Source: Bacillota bacterium (GTDB lineage Bacteria; Bacillota; Clostridia; Christensenellales; Christensenellaceae). Taken from it: a stretch of DNA of 64,000 nt. The position numbers and the translations under genes are program-made. The notes under the pieces were generated by a model. The model made no database searches. It saw only the letters and a list, made by a program, of their open reading frames with translations, and was not told the origin of the DNA. Of the stretch, positions 1 through 7,075 are shown piece by piece. Within the stretch, counting starts at the first letter, position 1. Every line of letters starts with the position of its first letter. The DNA lies in the NCBI GenBank assembly GCA_023408315.1, contig JAEYKI010000008.1:372001-436000 (forward strand), written 5' to 3'.

Positions 1-544
1 TGTGCAGCCCCAGCACAGAACCGTTTACCGCAACCGTAAAATCTGCCGCGGCGGCAAGCATTGCCCCCGCGCCGATGCACGGGCCAGCAACCACCGCAAC
101 GGTGGGCACCAGCCCGGAGAGTTCCGTCATTTTTTTAATAACCCTGTTATACGCGCCCACGGCCGCCGCGCCTTCCGCAACACGGGACCCGCCGGAATCC
201 AGAACGCATACAACAGGCGACCCGTTCCGCTCCGCCAGTTCCAGAACCCGCACAATTTTTTCCGCCTGCCCGCCGCTCATGGATCCTGCCAGCACAGACA
301 CATCCTGCGCAAACACATATACCGGCCTGCCGTCCACCGCGCCCACACCCGCAACCACGCCTTCGCCCGGTTCGGACGCACACTCGTATCCCGGCACCAT
401 GCCGGCCTGCTCAAAATACCTGCCCAGCTCCACCAGCGAAGCACCGTCCAACAGCAGTTCCAGCCGCCCGCGCGCGCAGGATTTTTTTGCGCCGGATGCT
501 TCCGTTCTGCCGTTCAGTTGTTTTAAGCCGTCTGATTTGTCCAT
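1..544 (-). CDS. Acyl-CoA carboxylase carboxyltransferase subunit (3' end missing)
   Basis: The ATG at 544 follows a GGAGG ribosome site, and the frame stays open to the window edge, leaving the first 181 residues. The start of the carboxyltransferase fold is visible: RLELLLDGASLVEL (27-40), the glycine-rich DSGGSR at 116-121 followed by EGA, and GPCIGAGA at 154-161, which in this crotonase-like fold helps form the acyl-CoA and carboxybiotin pockets. The family transfers CO2 between biotin and an acyl-CoA (propionyl-CoA carboxylase beta, methylmalonyl-CoA decarboxylase alpha, glutaconyl-CoA decarboxylase alpha, AccD). Which substrate applies cannot be told from this part; the next gene lies outside the window. 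DSGGSR replaces the commoner DSGGAR. Confidence 0.8.
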   Translation of the reverse strand, partial: MDKSDGLKQLNGRTEASGAKKSCARGRLELLLDGASLVELGRYFEQAGMVPGYECASEPGEGVVAGVGAVDGRPVYVFAQDVSVLAGSMSGGQAEKIVRVLELAERNGSPVVCVLDSGGSRVAEGAAAVGAYNRVIKKMTELSGLVPTVAVVAGPCIGAGAMLAAAADFTVAVNGSVLGLH

Positions 545-672
545 GGAATTTCCTCCAATGTTGATCGGGTTTTATACTCCAACCTTATCTTGTATACAAC
601 ACGCGGCTCCCATTTTCCTTCATAAAAATAAAAATTCCGCTAAATTTATTTTAAGGCATTGGCCACGCTTAT

Positions 673-697
673 AAAAAAACCGGCTATTTACTGCCGG
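673..697 (-). terminator. Terminator overlapping the end of rluB
   Basis: On the minus strand CCGGC and GCCGG pair across an 8-nt loop and are followed by seven T. The rluB stop codon (684-686) lies in the loop. The stem is short (about 5 GC pairs plus two weak ones) but the U tract is good. Confidence 0.6.
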
Positions 698-1403
698 CTA
701 CTTTTTGCAAATATAAAACCTCATCGGCTGTAAGCCGCCTGTACTGCCCTTTTTTCAGGTTGCCCAGCTTTATCTCCCCCACGCCCACGCGCTTTAAATA
801 CTTTACTTCCTTGCCCACGGCTTCAAACATGCGCCTAAGCTGCCTGTTCTTGCCTTCCGTAATCACGCATAAAATCTCGGTCCTCTCGGTAGAAGCGCTC
901 ACCACATGAAAGACGGCGCGGTTTGTTTTATACCCGTCCAGGTCAATGCCGCCCTCCAGCTTTTTAATCTCTTCATCCGTAACAGCGCCGCTTACCACAG
1001 CCAGATATTTTTTCTCCACGCTGTGCCTGGGGTGTGTCAGCACGTTTGCCAGTTCCCCGTCGTTGGTCATTAAAAGCAGGCCTTCAGTGGTAAAATCCAG
1101 CCTGCCCACAGGATACAGCCTTTCTTTTATATCCCGCACCAGTTCCATTACCGTTGCGCGGCCCTTGTCGTCGCTGCAGGTGGAAACAAAACCCGCGGGC
1201 TTGTTGAGCATGATATACACTTTGTTTTTCTGCGGCGTTACCATATTGCCCTTGTATGTAACGGTATCCCTCTCAGGGTCAATTTGCGCGCCCATCTGGG
1301 TTACGCTCTCGCCGTTCACCCGCACCAGTCCCTGCGCGATCAATTCCTCGCTTTTGCGCCGCGAAGCAACTCCGCAGTCCGCCAGATATTTTTGCAGCCT
1401 CAT
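684..1403 (-). CDS. rluB: 23S rRNA pseudouridine synthase RluB/RsuA family
   Basis: 239 residues. An S4 RNA-binding domain covers about residues 1-60 (MRLQKYLADCGVASRRKSEE), and the catalytic domain has the family signature GRLDFTTEGLL with the presumed nucleophile Asp103. These enzymes isomerise a uridine in 23S rRNA (RluB, U2605) or 16S rRNA (RsuA); the Firmicute gene in this position is usually called RluB. The ATG at 1403 was chosen because AGAGGA lies just before it; a longer frame to 1505 would run into the upstream carboxypeptidase gene. The gene follows that carboxypeptidase by 8 bp, so the two are likely co-transcribed. In Bacillus spmA and spmB lie between these two genes; they are absent here. 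Confidence 0.9.
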   Translation of the reverse strand: MRLQKYLADCGVASRRKSEELIAQGLVRVNGESVTQMGAQIDPERDTVTYKGNMVTPQKNKVYIMLNKPAGFVSTCSDDKGRATVMELVRDIKERLYPVGRLDFTTEGLLLMTNDGELANVLTHPRHSVEKKYLAVVSGAVTDEEIKKLEGGIDLDGYKTNRAVFHVVSASTERTEILCVITEGKNRQLRRMFEAVGKEVKYLKRVGVGEIKLGNLKKGQYRRLTADEVLYLQKVAGSK

Positions 1404-1411
1404 GTTTTCCT

Positions 1412-2539
1412 CTATCCAAATAAATTGTTTTCTATAATGCGCCTCAGGTTGTACCCGTAGGTGTTCTCCAGAATGTCGCTGTTTGCAACCGCCGGAATCT
1501 CGCACATCTTCACATCGCCCAGGTACAGCTCCAGCTTGCCAATCTCCTCGCCTTTTTTAATGGGCGCGGCAATCGTTTGGTTCAGCTTCAGCTCCTTGCG
1601 GATGGAAGCTCCTTCCTCGCTTGTGCAGGGGTAGCTGAACTCTTTTTCCGCCACGGCGTCCACCGTTTTAGCAATGCCGTTTCCAACGTCCGCGCTGCCC
1701 AGCAGGTCTCCTTTATTAACTATATTCACTTTTTGGTAATTTGTAAACCCGTAATCCAAAAGAGTGCGGGAATCTTCAAACATATCGTAGTCGTCAAGCA
1801 GCACAGTAATCAGCTCCATGCCGTTTTTCTGCGCAGAAGCCACAAAACACTTGCCGGAATCAATGGTATACCCCGTTTTTACGCCGGTGGCTCCTTCGTA
1901 TTCCCAAAGATTGCGGTTCTTGTTTTTAAGCGACCGGTCCCATTCGTGGCCCTCCCAGGGCATGTTCCAGCGCACGGTGGATACAACTTTGCGGAACGTC
2001 TCGTTCTTCATGGCGTAGGCCGTAATCAACGCCAGGTCGTAGGCCGTTGTGTAATGCTCCTTGTTATAAAGGCCGTTTGGATTCATAAAGTTGGTGTTTA
2101 CCGCGCCAATCTCCCGCGCCTTTGCATTCATCAGCCCAACAAAACCGTCAACGCTCCCGCCAATATGCTCGGCAATCGCAATGGCTGCGTCGTTGCCGGA
2201 AGAAAGCATCAGGCCGTACAGCAGGTCTTCCAGCTTTACGTGCTCGCCCACTCCCAGCCAGATGGAAGAGCCCTCCACCCCGGAGGCATTGGGCGAAACC
2301 GTCACCACGTCGTTTAAATTGCCCTTCTCAATCGCCAAAATCGCTGTCATAATTTTGGTGGTGCTTGCCTCGGGCAGTTTTCTGTCCTTATCCTTTTCCA
2401 TCAGAACACGGCCGGTGCCGCCGTCTATCAAAACGGCTCCCCCAGCCTTTGAAAGGTCAGGCGCGTTTTCCTGTGCATACGCAGGCGCGGCGCACAGCAG
2501 AATCACCAATACAAGCAGAATGGATACGGCCTTTTTCAA
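1412..2539 (-). CDS. D-alanyl-D-alanine carboxypeptidase (PBP5/DacB-DacF type)
   Basis: 375 residues with a signal peptide (residues 1-22, ending APAYA). It has all three active-site motifs of the S11 serine peptidases: S59-T-T-K62, S114-G-N116 and K221-T-G223. A PBP5 C-terminal beta domain follows from about residue 275. Such enzymes remove the terminal D-Ala from peptidoglycan pentapeptides outside the membrane. The place between scpB/gerW and rluB matches Bacillus dacB (PBP5*), which trims spore cortex, so a sporulation role is likely but inferred. The start is TTG at 2539 and overlaps the gerW stop by 4 bp, suggesting translational coupling. The only other family member here (7076-8254) lacks the catalytic residues, so this is the working copy in the window. 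Confidence 0.92.
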   Translation of the reverse strand: MKKAVSILLVLVILLCAAPAYAQENAPDLSKAGGAVLIDGGTGRVLMEKDKDRKLPEASTTKIMTAILAIEKGNLNDVVTVSPNASGVEGSSIWLGVGEHVKLEDLLYGLMLSSGNDAAIAIAEHIGGSVDGFVGLMNAKAREIGAVNTNFMNPNGLYNKEHYTTAYDLALITAYAMKNETFRKVVSTVRWNMPWEGHEWDRSLKNKNRNLWEYEGATGVKTGYTIDSGKCFVASAQKNGMELITVLLDDYDMFEDSRTLLDYGFTNYQKVNIVNKGDLLGSADVGNGIAKTVDAVAEKEFSYPCTSEEGASIRKELKLNQTIAAPIKKGEEIGKLELYLGDVKMCEIPAVANSDILENTYGYNLRRIIENNLFG

Positions 2540-2937
2540 TGGTCTACCCTTTTCTCCTGCTTGCTTTGTTCAAACATCTTTTTCACCTGGTTTAAAATGG
2601 TGGGAATCTTGTCAAGCAGGGTCTCGTACGTATTGGTGTGGTCCACGGTCATCATCTTCACGTCGTCGTTTCTGATAATCAAAAAAGCGATCGGGTATAT
2701 GGTGATGCCCGCGCCGCCGCCGCCGCCAAAGGGCTGTTTCATGTTCTCCGGAACAGGCTGTTCCTTCTTGTCCCCATATTCGCTGCCGCCCGTCACAAAA
2801 CCAAAGCTCACTTTGGAAACCGGCAGAATGGTGCTTCCGTCCGGCGTTACAATAGCGTCTCCCACAATGGTGTTCACGTCCACCATCTGTTTGATCTCGC
2901 TCATAGTGATTTGCATAATGTTCTCAATTGGATGCAT
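2536..2937 (-). CDS. gerW: Spore protein GerW (YtfJ)
   Basis: 133 residues, near the family's usual length of about 130-150. Recognisable parts are MVDVNTIVGDAI near the N-terminus, a VSFGFVTGGSEY strand, a Gly-rich GGGGGAGI loop and a C-terminal helix. YtfJ/GerW proteins are made in the forespore under sporulation sigma factors and are needed in Bacillus for germination through the GerA receptor. The surrounding DUF2953-gerW-carboxypeptidase order is common in Clostridia. The gene overlaps the DUF2953 gene by 14 bp at its start and the carboxypeptidase by 4 bp at its end, so the three look like one operon. Confidence 0.9.
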   Translation of the reverse strand: MHPIENIMQITMSEIKQMVDVNTIVGDAIVTPDGSTILPVSKVSFGFVTGGSEYGDKKEQPVPENMKQPFGGGGGAGITIYPIAFLIIRNDDVKMMTVDHTNTYETLLDKIPTILNQVKKMFEQSKQEKRVDH

Positions 2938-3583
2938 TCTCTAAAACCGCCTTTTCTTTTTTTGATTTTTTTATTTTAATAAACCTATAAATAATATGTA
3001 CTAAATCAATTTTTAATATGCAGTTCAAATAGGCGGTCGTTTTTTCTTTTTTAAAGAGCGGCGTCATGCGGATGCTGGTGTTTTTCAGGCTCAAATGGCC
3101 CTGCGCCATCGGAAGCACCGCGTGAATGGCCGCCAGTAAAAATCCGCACAAAATGCATGTGTCCTTTGCGTCTTCCATGCCTATTTTCAGCTCAAATTCC
3201 ACCTTCTCGCCATATATGGCCGGCCAGAATATCTTGGTCAGGTCCGGGTCCACCCGCGCCGTTTTGGAAAGGTCCATAATCATGCTGGTTTTTCCACGCC
3301 GTTTCACCAGCATAATGCGCCGGGTGCCGTCGCGGTTCACCTTCATCACAAGCACAAGCGGTATTACTTTGCATTTCATCAGAGCGCCCAGGCCAATGTA
3401 AAAAAAATAGCGCTTTTTGTATCTTTCAATCCTCAAAAATACAAAAATCCGCCGCATGCCCAAATAAAAAGAAACGACCGTAACAACGATACAAATCCAA
3501 GTAAACACGCCAACAAACCCCATTCCTTTTTTTGTTAGTATGGCGTAGAGGATAAAAAAAATACGCCCATAGCGTATTTTCAT
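2924..3583 (-). CDS. DUF2953-type membrane protein
   Basis: 219 residues with one hydrophobic segment near the N-terminus (about 24-42), a basic juxtamembrane part and a soluble domain containing GMEDAKDTCILCGFL. This pattern and the position directly before gerW fit DUF2953, a family of unknown function that travels with YtfJ in spore formers. The start is unsure: the ATG at 3583 has no clear ribosome site, and ATG 3523 and GTG 3508 are possible alternatives. The C-terminus is lysine-rich. The family link was made by eye. Confidence 0.7.
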   Translation of the reverse strand: MKIRYGRIFFILYAILTKKGMGFVGVFTWICIVVTVVSFYLGMRRIFVFLRIERYKKRYFFYIGLGALMKCKVIPLVLVMKVNRDGTRRIMLVKRRGKTSMIMDLSKTARVDPDLTKIFWPAIYGEKVEFELKIGMEDAKDTCILCGFLLAAIHAVLPMAQGHLSLKNTSIRMTPLFKKEKTTAYLNCILKIDLVHIIYRFIKIKKSKKEKAVLENASN

Positions 3584-3611
3584 GGCACTGTTAAGCCCAT
3601 TTGTATATATT

Positions 3612-3754
3612 CAGGCTCCTTTGGCAAAGGAGCCGTCAGCGAAGCTGACTGAGGATTGTTTTTTATCTCTCGTAAGAATCATTTTTTACAATCCTCCGGC
3701 GCTGCGCGCCACCTCCTTAACTTAAGGAGGCTAGCCAGCGGAGCCGGCTGAGGA
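3612..3754. repeat. Multi-hairpin intergenic repeat element
   Basis: The gap between scpB and the DUF2953 gene is filled by a chain of palindromes: GGCTCCTTT/AAAGGAGCC (3614-3634), GTCAGC/GCTGAC (3635-3649), TGAGGATTGT with ACAATCCTC (3650-3696) as an outer arm, GGCG/CGCC (3698-3710) and CCTCCTTAA/TTAAGGAGG (3712-3730), followed by a second GAGCC-GGCTGAGGA end. The whole is roughly an inverted repeat around an AT-rich middle, as in miniature mobile elements or REP-type repeats of gut Firmicutes. It holds no reading frame. Confidence 0.65.
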
Positions 3755-3824
3755 AAGAATGCTTACCTGTCTGGCTGATAGGGAGTCATTGTTAAATAAT
3801 GCTGCAATTCATATAAAAATACGT

Positions 3825-4403
3825 TTATTCCAGTTCCTCCGCATTCGCGTACTTTTCAAAGTCTATTGCCGGGAGTTCTTTCAAGCTTGCGATGCCGAAG
3901 TGCCTCAAAAAATCGTCTGTGGTGCCAAACAATATCGGCCGCCCCACCACGTCCTTCCTGCCCACCTCCGCCACCATGCCGCGCTCCACCAGCACAGAAA
4001 GCGCGTAATCGCTCCTCACGCCGCGAATGGAATCAATCTCAGACCTTGTGACCGGTTGCTTGTATGCAATAATACTCAGGGTCTCCAGCACAGAATTGGA
4101 AAACCGGCCCTTTATCTCGGGTGCAAGCAGCTTCTGTATATAAGGCGCGTACTCCGCGTTGGAGCAAAGCTGCACCTTGTCCGCCACCCGGCGGATCAAA
4201 ATACCCTCGTTCTGCTCGTTCCTTGTTTCCAGCATTTCTGTCAGCAACTCGTCAAACGCCTCGTAGTCCATATCTGCCAGAACCGCCAGGTTCGCCACGC
4301 TCACGGGGTCGCCCGTCACAAACAGCACCGCCATCACCATCTGGCGTATCCTGTTTTCGTCTCCGGGAATGCGCAGGCTTTTCTGGACGTATGTGTTTTC
4401 CAT
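3825..4403 (-). CDS. scpB: Segregation and condensation protein B
   Basis: 192 residues. It has the two winged-helix domains of ScpB; the family core is recognisable as SNSVLETLSIIAYKQPVTRSEI (here SNSVLETLSIIAYKQ at 102-116) followed by IRGV and VGRKDVVGRPILFGTTDDFL. ScpB binds ScpA and with Smc forms the bacterial condensin that organises and separates chromosomes; smc itself is at 51065-54622. A GAAGGG site precedes the ATG at 4403. It starts 17 bp after scpA, so the pair is one operon. Length is typical. Confidence 0.95.
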   Translation of the reverse strand: MENTYVQKSLRIPGDENRIRQMVMAVLFVTGDPVSVANLAVLADMDYEAFDELLTEMLETRNEQNEGILIRRVADKVQLCSNAEYAPYIQKLLAPEIKGRFSNSVLETLSIIAYKQPVTRSEIDSIRGVRSDYALSVLVERGMVAEVGRKDVVGRPILFGTTDDFLRHFGIASLKELPAIDFEKYANAEELE

Positions 4404-4420
4404 ATATTTATCCCTTCTTT

Positions 4421-5137
4421 TCAGGCGGCTTTTACAAAAATCTCGCCAAAACTTGCCTTTTGTTCTATCAACAGCTTGTCCGTATGCCAGAGCTGCAGCA
4501 GTGCCAGAAACGTAACCGCAATCTCCATGGAGCAGGCATTCTCTTCAAACAGCTCCGCAAACCGCATCTCCCGTTTTGCCCGCAGAATGCCCAGAATTTT
4601 CTTGGTCTGCAGCCGCACGCTAAAGCTGTCCTGCGCTACCTCCACCTTTTCAAACAGCGGCTTTTTCTCCTTTTGGCGCTCCAGAATCTCCAGAAACGCC
4701 TGGTAAAGCGCGCGGACCTCAACGTCCTCCCACACCACGGGCGAAACCAGGTCCGGCATTTCCTCGGGCAGCCGGTAATAATACGCGTCCGCTGCCTCCT
4801 GCAGGGTTCTGAGTTGCTCGCTCACGTCTTTGAACGCCTTGTAGGCGCGCAGTTTCTCTATCAGGTCCTGCTCCGGGTCAACCCCTTCCTCTTCCAGCTC
4901 CTCCGAATGCCTGGGCAGCAGGGAACGGGATTTAATAAACAAAAGCGTGGAGGCCATGTTTAAAAAATCACTCGCGCGGTCCATGTCCACATCGCCTATC
5001 TCATCCATATAGGCAAGATATTGCTGGGTGATCTCGGATATAAAAATGTCCTGCAAATCAATTTTGGCCTTGTTGATCAGGTGCAAAAGCAGGTCCAGCG
5101 GCCCCTCGAACTGGGACAGTTTGATATGGTAAGACAT
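4421..5137 (-). CDS. scpA: Segregation and condensation protein A
   Basis: 238 residues, kleisin subunit of the Smc-ScpAB complex. The N-terminal signature is FEGPLDLLLHLINKAKIDLQDI (seen at about 10-31) followed by ITQQYLAYM; the C-terminal winged helix that binds the Smc head is at about 160-235. A charged, variable linker with PEEMPDLVSP lies between. The ATG at 5137 follows GAGAAGTGGA. It is the first gene of the scpAB pair and follows the M50 protease by 15 bp, the usual neighbour in Clostridia. Confidence 0.95.
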   Translation of the reverse strand: MSYHIKLSQFEGPLDLLLHLINKAKIDLQDIFISEITQQYLAYMDEIGDVDMDRASDFLNMASTLLFIKSRSLLPRHSEELEEEGVDPEQDLIEKLRAYKAFKDVSEQLRTLQEAADAYYYRLPEEMPDLVSPVVWEDVEVRALYQAFLEILERQKEKKPLFEKVEVAQDSFSVRLQTKKILGILRAKREMRFAELFEENACSMEIAVTFLALLQLWHTDKLLIEQKASFGEIFVKAA

Positions 5138-5152
5138 TCCACTTCTCTCCCG

Positions 5153-5809
5153 CTAAATAAACAGGCTGAAAAATGCTGAATAAGCCGATAAAATTCCGCC
5201 GCCAACAAAATTCAGCAGTATGCCGATAACGCTTGGAAAGCCAAACATGGAAGGCAGAATCAAAACAAGCAGTATAATGTATCCATACCTGTATAAAAAA
5301 TTCACAACCTTGCCCGCTTTGCGGATAAACAGCGTGCTGATAATATGAAATCCATCCAGCGGCGGTATGGGAATCAGGTTAAAGATGCCAAAATAAATGT
5401 TAAAAAAGATAATATAATAGACGATTATGGCGGCAATGGAGTTCACGCTGTCTCTAAAAAAGACCACCGATACGCCGTAAGCAATAAACGCCACCAAAAA
5501 GTTCATGCCTACGCCGGCCAGCGAAACCAGTATCTCGCCGCTTTTTGGCTTTTTAAAATTGCGCGGATTGATGGGGACAGGCTTTGCCCAGCCGAACCCA
5601 AAGAATATGATAAATAAAAAGCCTACCAAATCCAGATGGCGCACGGGATCAAGCGAAAGCCTGCCCGCATTTTTGGCGGTGGGGTCTCCCATTTTCCAGG
5701 CAACCCATGCGTGCGAAAACTCGTGAAAAGAAAGGGCAATCAGTATAGCCGGAAGGCTGTAAAGCAAATTCAGGAGCGATGCGGATGTAAAACCGCCGTT
5801 AAACAGCAT
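5153..5809 (-). CDS. Site-2 protease family (M50) membrane zinc protease
   Basis: 218 residues. The zinc motif HEFSH (29-33) lies in the first membrane segment and the second metal-binding motif is in NLIPIPPLDG at about residues 145-154; five to six hydrophobic stretches are visible. This is the short M50 group (YwhC-like) without a PDZ domain, which cuts substrates inside the membrane; no substrate is known. The ATG at 5809 is preceded by GGTGG 8 nt away and is preferred over an upstream TTG at 5824. The gene stands before scpA in the same direction. Confidence 0.85.
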   Translation of the reverse strand: MLFNGGFTSASLLNLLYSLPAILIALSFHEFSHAWVAWKMGDPTAKNAGRLSLDPVRHLDLVGFLFIIFFGFGWAKPVPINPRNFKKPKSGEILVSLAGVGMNFLVAFIAYGVSVVFFRDSVNSIAAIIVYYIIFFNIYFGIFNLIPIPPLDGFHIISTLFIRKAGKVVNFLYRYGYIILLVLILPSMFGFPSVIGILLNFVGGGILSAYSAFFSLFI

Positions 5810-5970
5810 ATATCGTACCACCAATCACAAGGCCCTTATGCGGGCCAAAACTCGGAAAAGCTCAATTCAAGACCGAACATTCCGTCATAAATTTTAGCAT
5901 AGCGCCACCCCCCTGTCAATCAAACGCGCGGCAGGAGGGGCGGCGCACGTATGTAGGCATTGCGGCCGCG

Positions 5971-6864
5971 TTACGCCTGCTGGTTTTCTTCTGTTTCCTG
6001 TTTCAACACGCTCTCGCAGGGCACGCAGGGCAGTTGCCCGCTTTTGGCCGGGCTTTTAACAAAGAGTGATAAAACAATGCTTGCGCCAATGGCCGAGCCA
6101 ATAAACAGCAGGGACGCGGCAATGGGTATTTCCACATGAAAAAACTCCAGGCCCAGCTTCAGGCCGGTAAACACCAGCACCGCCGCCACTCCGTATTTCA
6201 CCAGCCGGAACTTTTCGTTCAGCCCGCCTATCAAAAAATACAGGCTGCGCAGGCCAAGAATGGCCAGCAGGTTGGAGGAATACACAATAAACGGGTCTGT
6301 TGTAATGGCAAATACCGCGGGTATGGAATCCACTGCAAACAGTATATCCGTAAATTCTATCACCAGCAAAATGGCAAACAGGGGCGTTGCGAACAGCTTG
6401 CCGTTCTGGCGCACAAAAAATTTATCGCCGTGCAGGGTGTTTGTAACCGGCATTATTTTTTTGAGGACCTTTAAAATTTTGTTGTCCTCCAGGGAAAAAT
6501 GTTCTTCCTTCTGCGTCATCATTCGGATTCCGCTGAATATAAGCAGCGCGCCGAATATATACAGCACCCAGTGGAACGAGCTGACCAGCGTTACCCCCAG
6601 CAGCACAAACACAAGGCGCAGAATAATGGCGCCCAGTATGCCGTAATTCAAAATGCGCCTCTGGTATTCGTTGCTAACACCGCAGCTTGTAAATACCAGA
6701 ACAAACAGGAACAGGTTGTCTATGCTCAGGCTTTCCTCCGTAACGTAGCCCGCCAAAAATTCCAGTGCCTTTTGCGGGCCCATAAAAATGTATACGCCAA
6801 AGTTTACCGCCATCGCAATCCCAATCCAGATCAATACCCTGACAAGCGCCTTTTTTGTGGACAT
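5971..6864 (-). CDS. TerC/Alx family membrane protein, probable manganese exporter
   Basis: 297 residues with about eight membrane segments. Conserved TerC features are ESLSIDNLFLFVLVF (44-58) and IEFTDILFAVDSIPAVFAIT; the acidic residues in these helices are the likely metal ligands. Members such as Alx and the Bacillus TerC proteins protect cells from manganese or help metalate secreted enzymes. A manganese riboswitch directly upstream supports a role in Mn export. A strong AAGGAGG precedes the ATG at 6864. The C-terminus carries a CVPC motif (near 277-280) in a polar tail, which is not typical of the family. It sits between the scp block and the dacF block as a stand-alone unit. Confidence 0.88.
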   Translation of the reverse strand: MSTKKALVRVLIWIGIAMAVNFGVYIFMGPQKALEFLAGYVTEESLSIDNLFLFVLVFTSCGVSNEYQRRILNYGILGAIILRLVFVLLGVTLVSSFHWVLYIFGALLIFSGIRMMTQKEEHFSLEDNKILKVLKKIMPVTNTLHGDKFFVRQNGKLFATPLFAILLVIEFTDILFAVDSIPAVFAITTDPFIVYSSNLLAILGLRSLYFLIGGLNEKFRLVKYGVAAVLVFTGLKLGLEFFHVEIPIAASLLFIGSAIGASIVLSLFVKSPAKSGQLPCVPCESVLKQETEENQQA

Positions 6865-6903
6865 TGGGTTCCTCCTTTTAATTCCCCGTTTTGGGGGTGT
6901 GTT

Positions 6904-6952
6904 ATAAAAAAAAGACTTTTAATACAGCCGCATTGGCTGTATTAAAAGTCTT
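6904..6952 (-). terminator. Riboswitch-controlled terminator before the TerC gene
   Basis: A perfect 18-bp stem (6935-6952 with 6912-6929) with a 5-nt loop is followed on the minus strand by eight T. Bases 6942-6948 of the 5' arm can instead pair with 7024-7030 at the start of the aptamer, so aptamer folding and termination exclude each other. Confidence 0.9.
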
Positions 6953-7032
6953 GCAAACCATACCGGTGCACAAGGCCAGGCGTTTTTTTAGCCGGCTGTT
7001 GACCTTGCGCGTCATGCTACTCCCTTTTAACA
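6942..7032 (-). ncRNA. yybP-ykoY manganese riboswitch aptamer
   Basis: The transcript read on the minus strand begins TTAAAAGGGAGTAGC and ends GGTTTGCAAGACTTTTAA. The GGGAGTAGC and GCAAGAC elements are the two conserved ends of the yybP-ykoY class, which senses Mn2+. The outer helix is TTAAAAG (7024-7030) with CTTTTAA (6942-6948). In between lie GGTCAACAGC and a CCGG-containing arm. By the usual logic, Mn2+ stabilises the aptamer, frees the RNA from the terminator and switches the TerC gene on. The assignment rests on motif reading and on the gene it precedes. Confidence 0.88.
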
Positions 7033-7038
7033 AATCAG

Positions 7039-7068
7039 ATGGTAACATATCCTTTTAACGGCTGTCAA
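7039..7068 (-). promoter_or_regulatory. Sigma-A-type promoter for the riboswitch-TerC unit
   Basis: TTGACA (7063-7068), an 18-bp spacer and TACCAT (7039-7044). The predicted start near 7032 falls just before the aptamer's first helix. Confidence 0.65.
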
Positions 7069-7075
7069 CGTTTTT

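Noticed and set aside
2..674. Plus-strand frames at the left edge
   Set aside because: They lie opposite the carboxyltransferase gene, whose motifs and ribosome site are clear on the minus strand.
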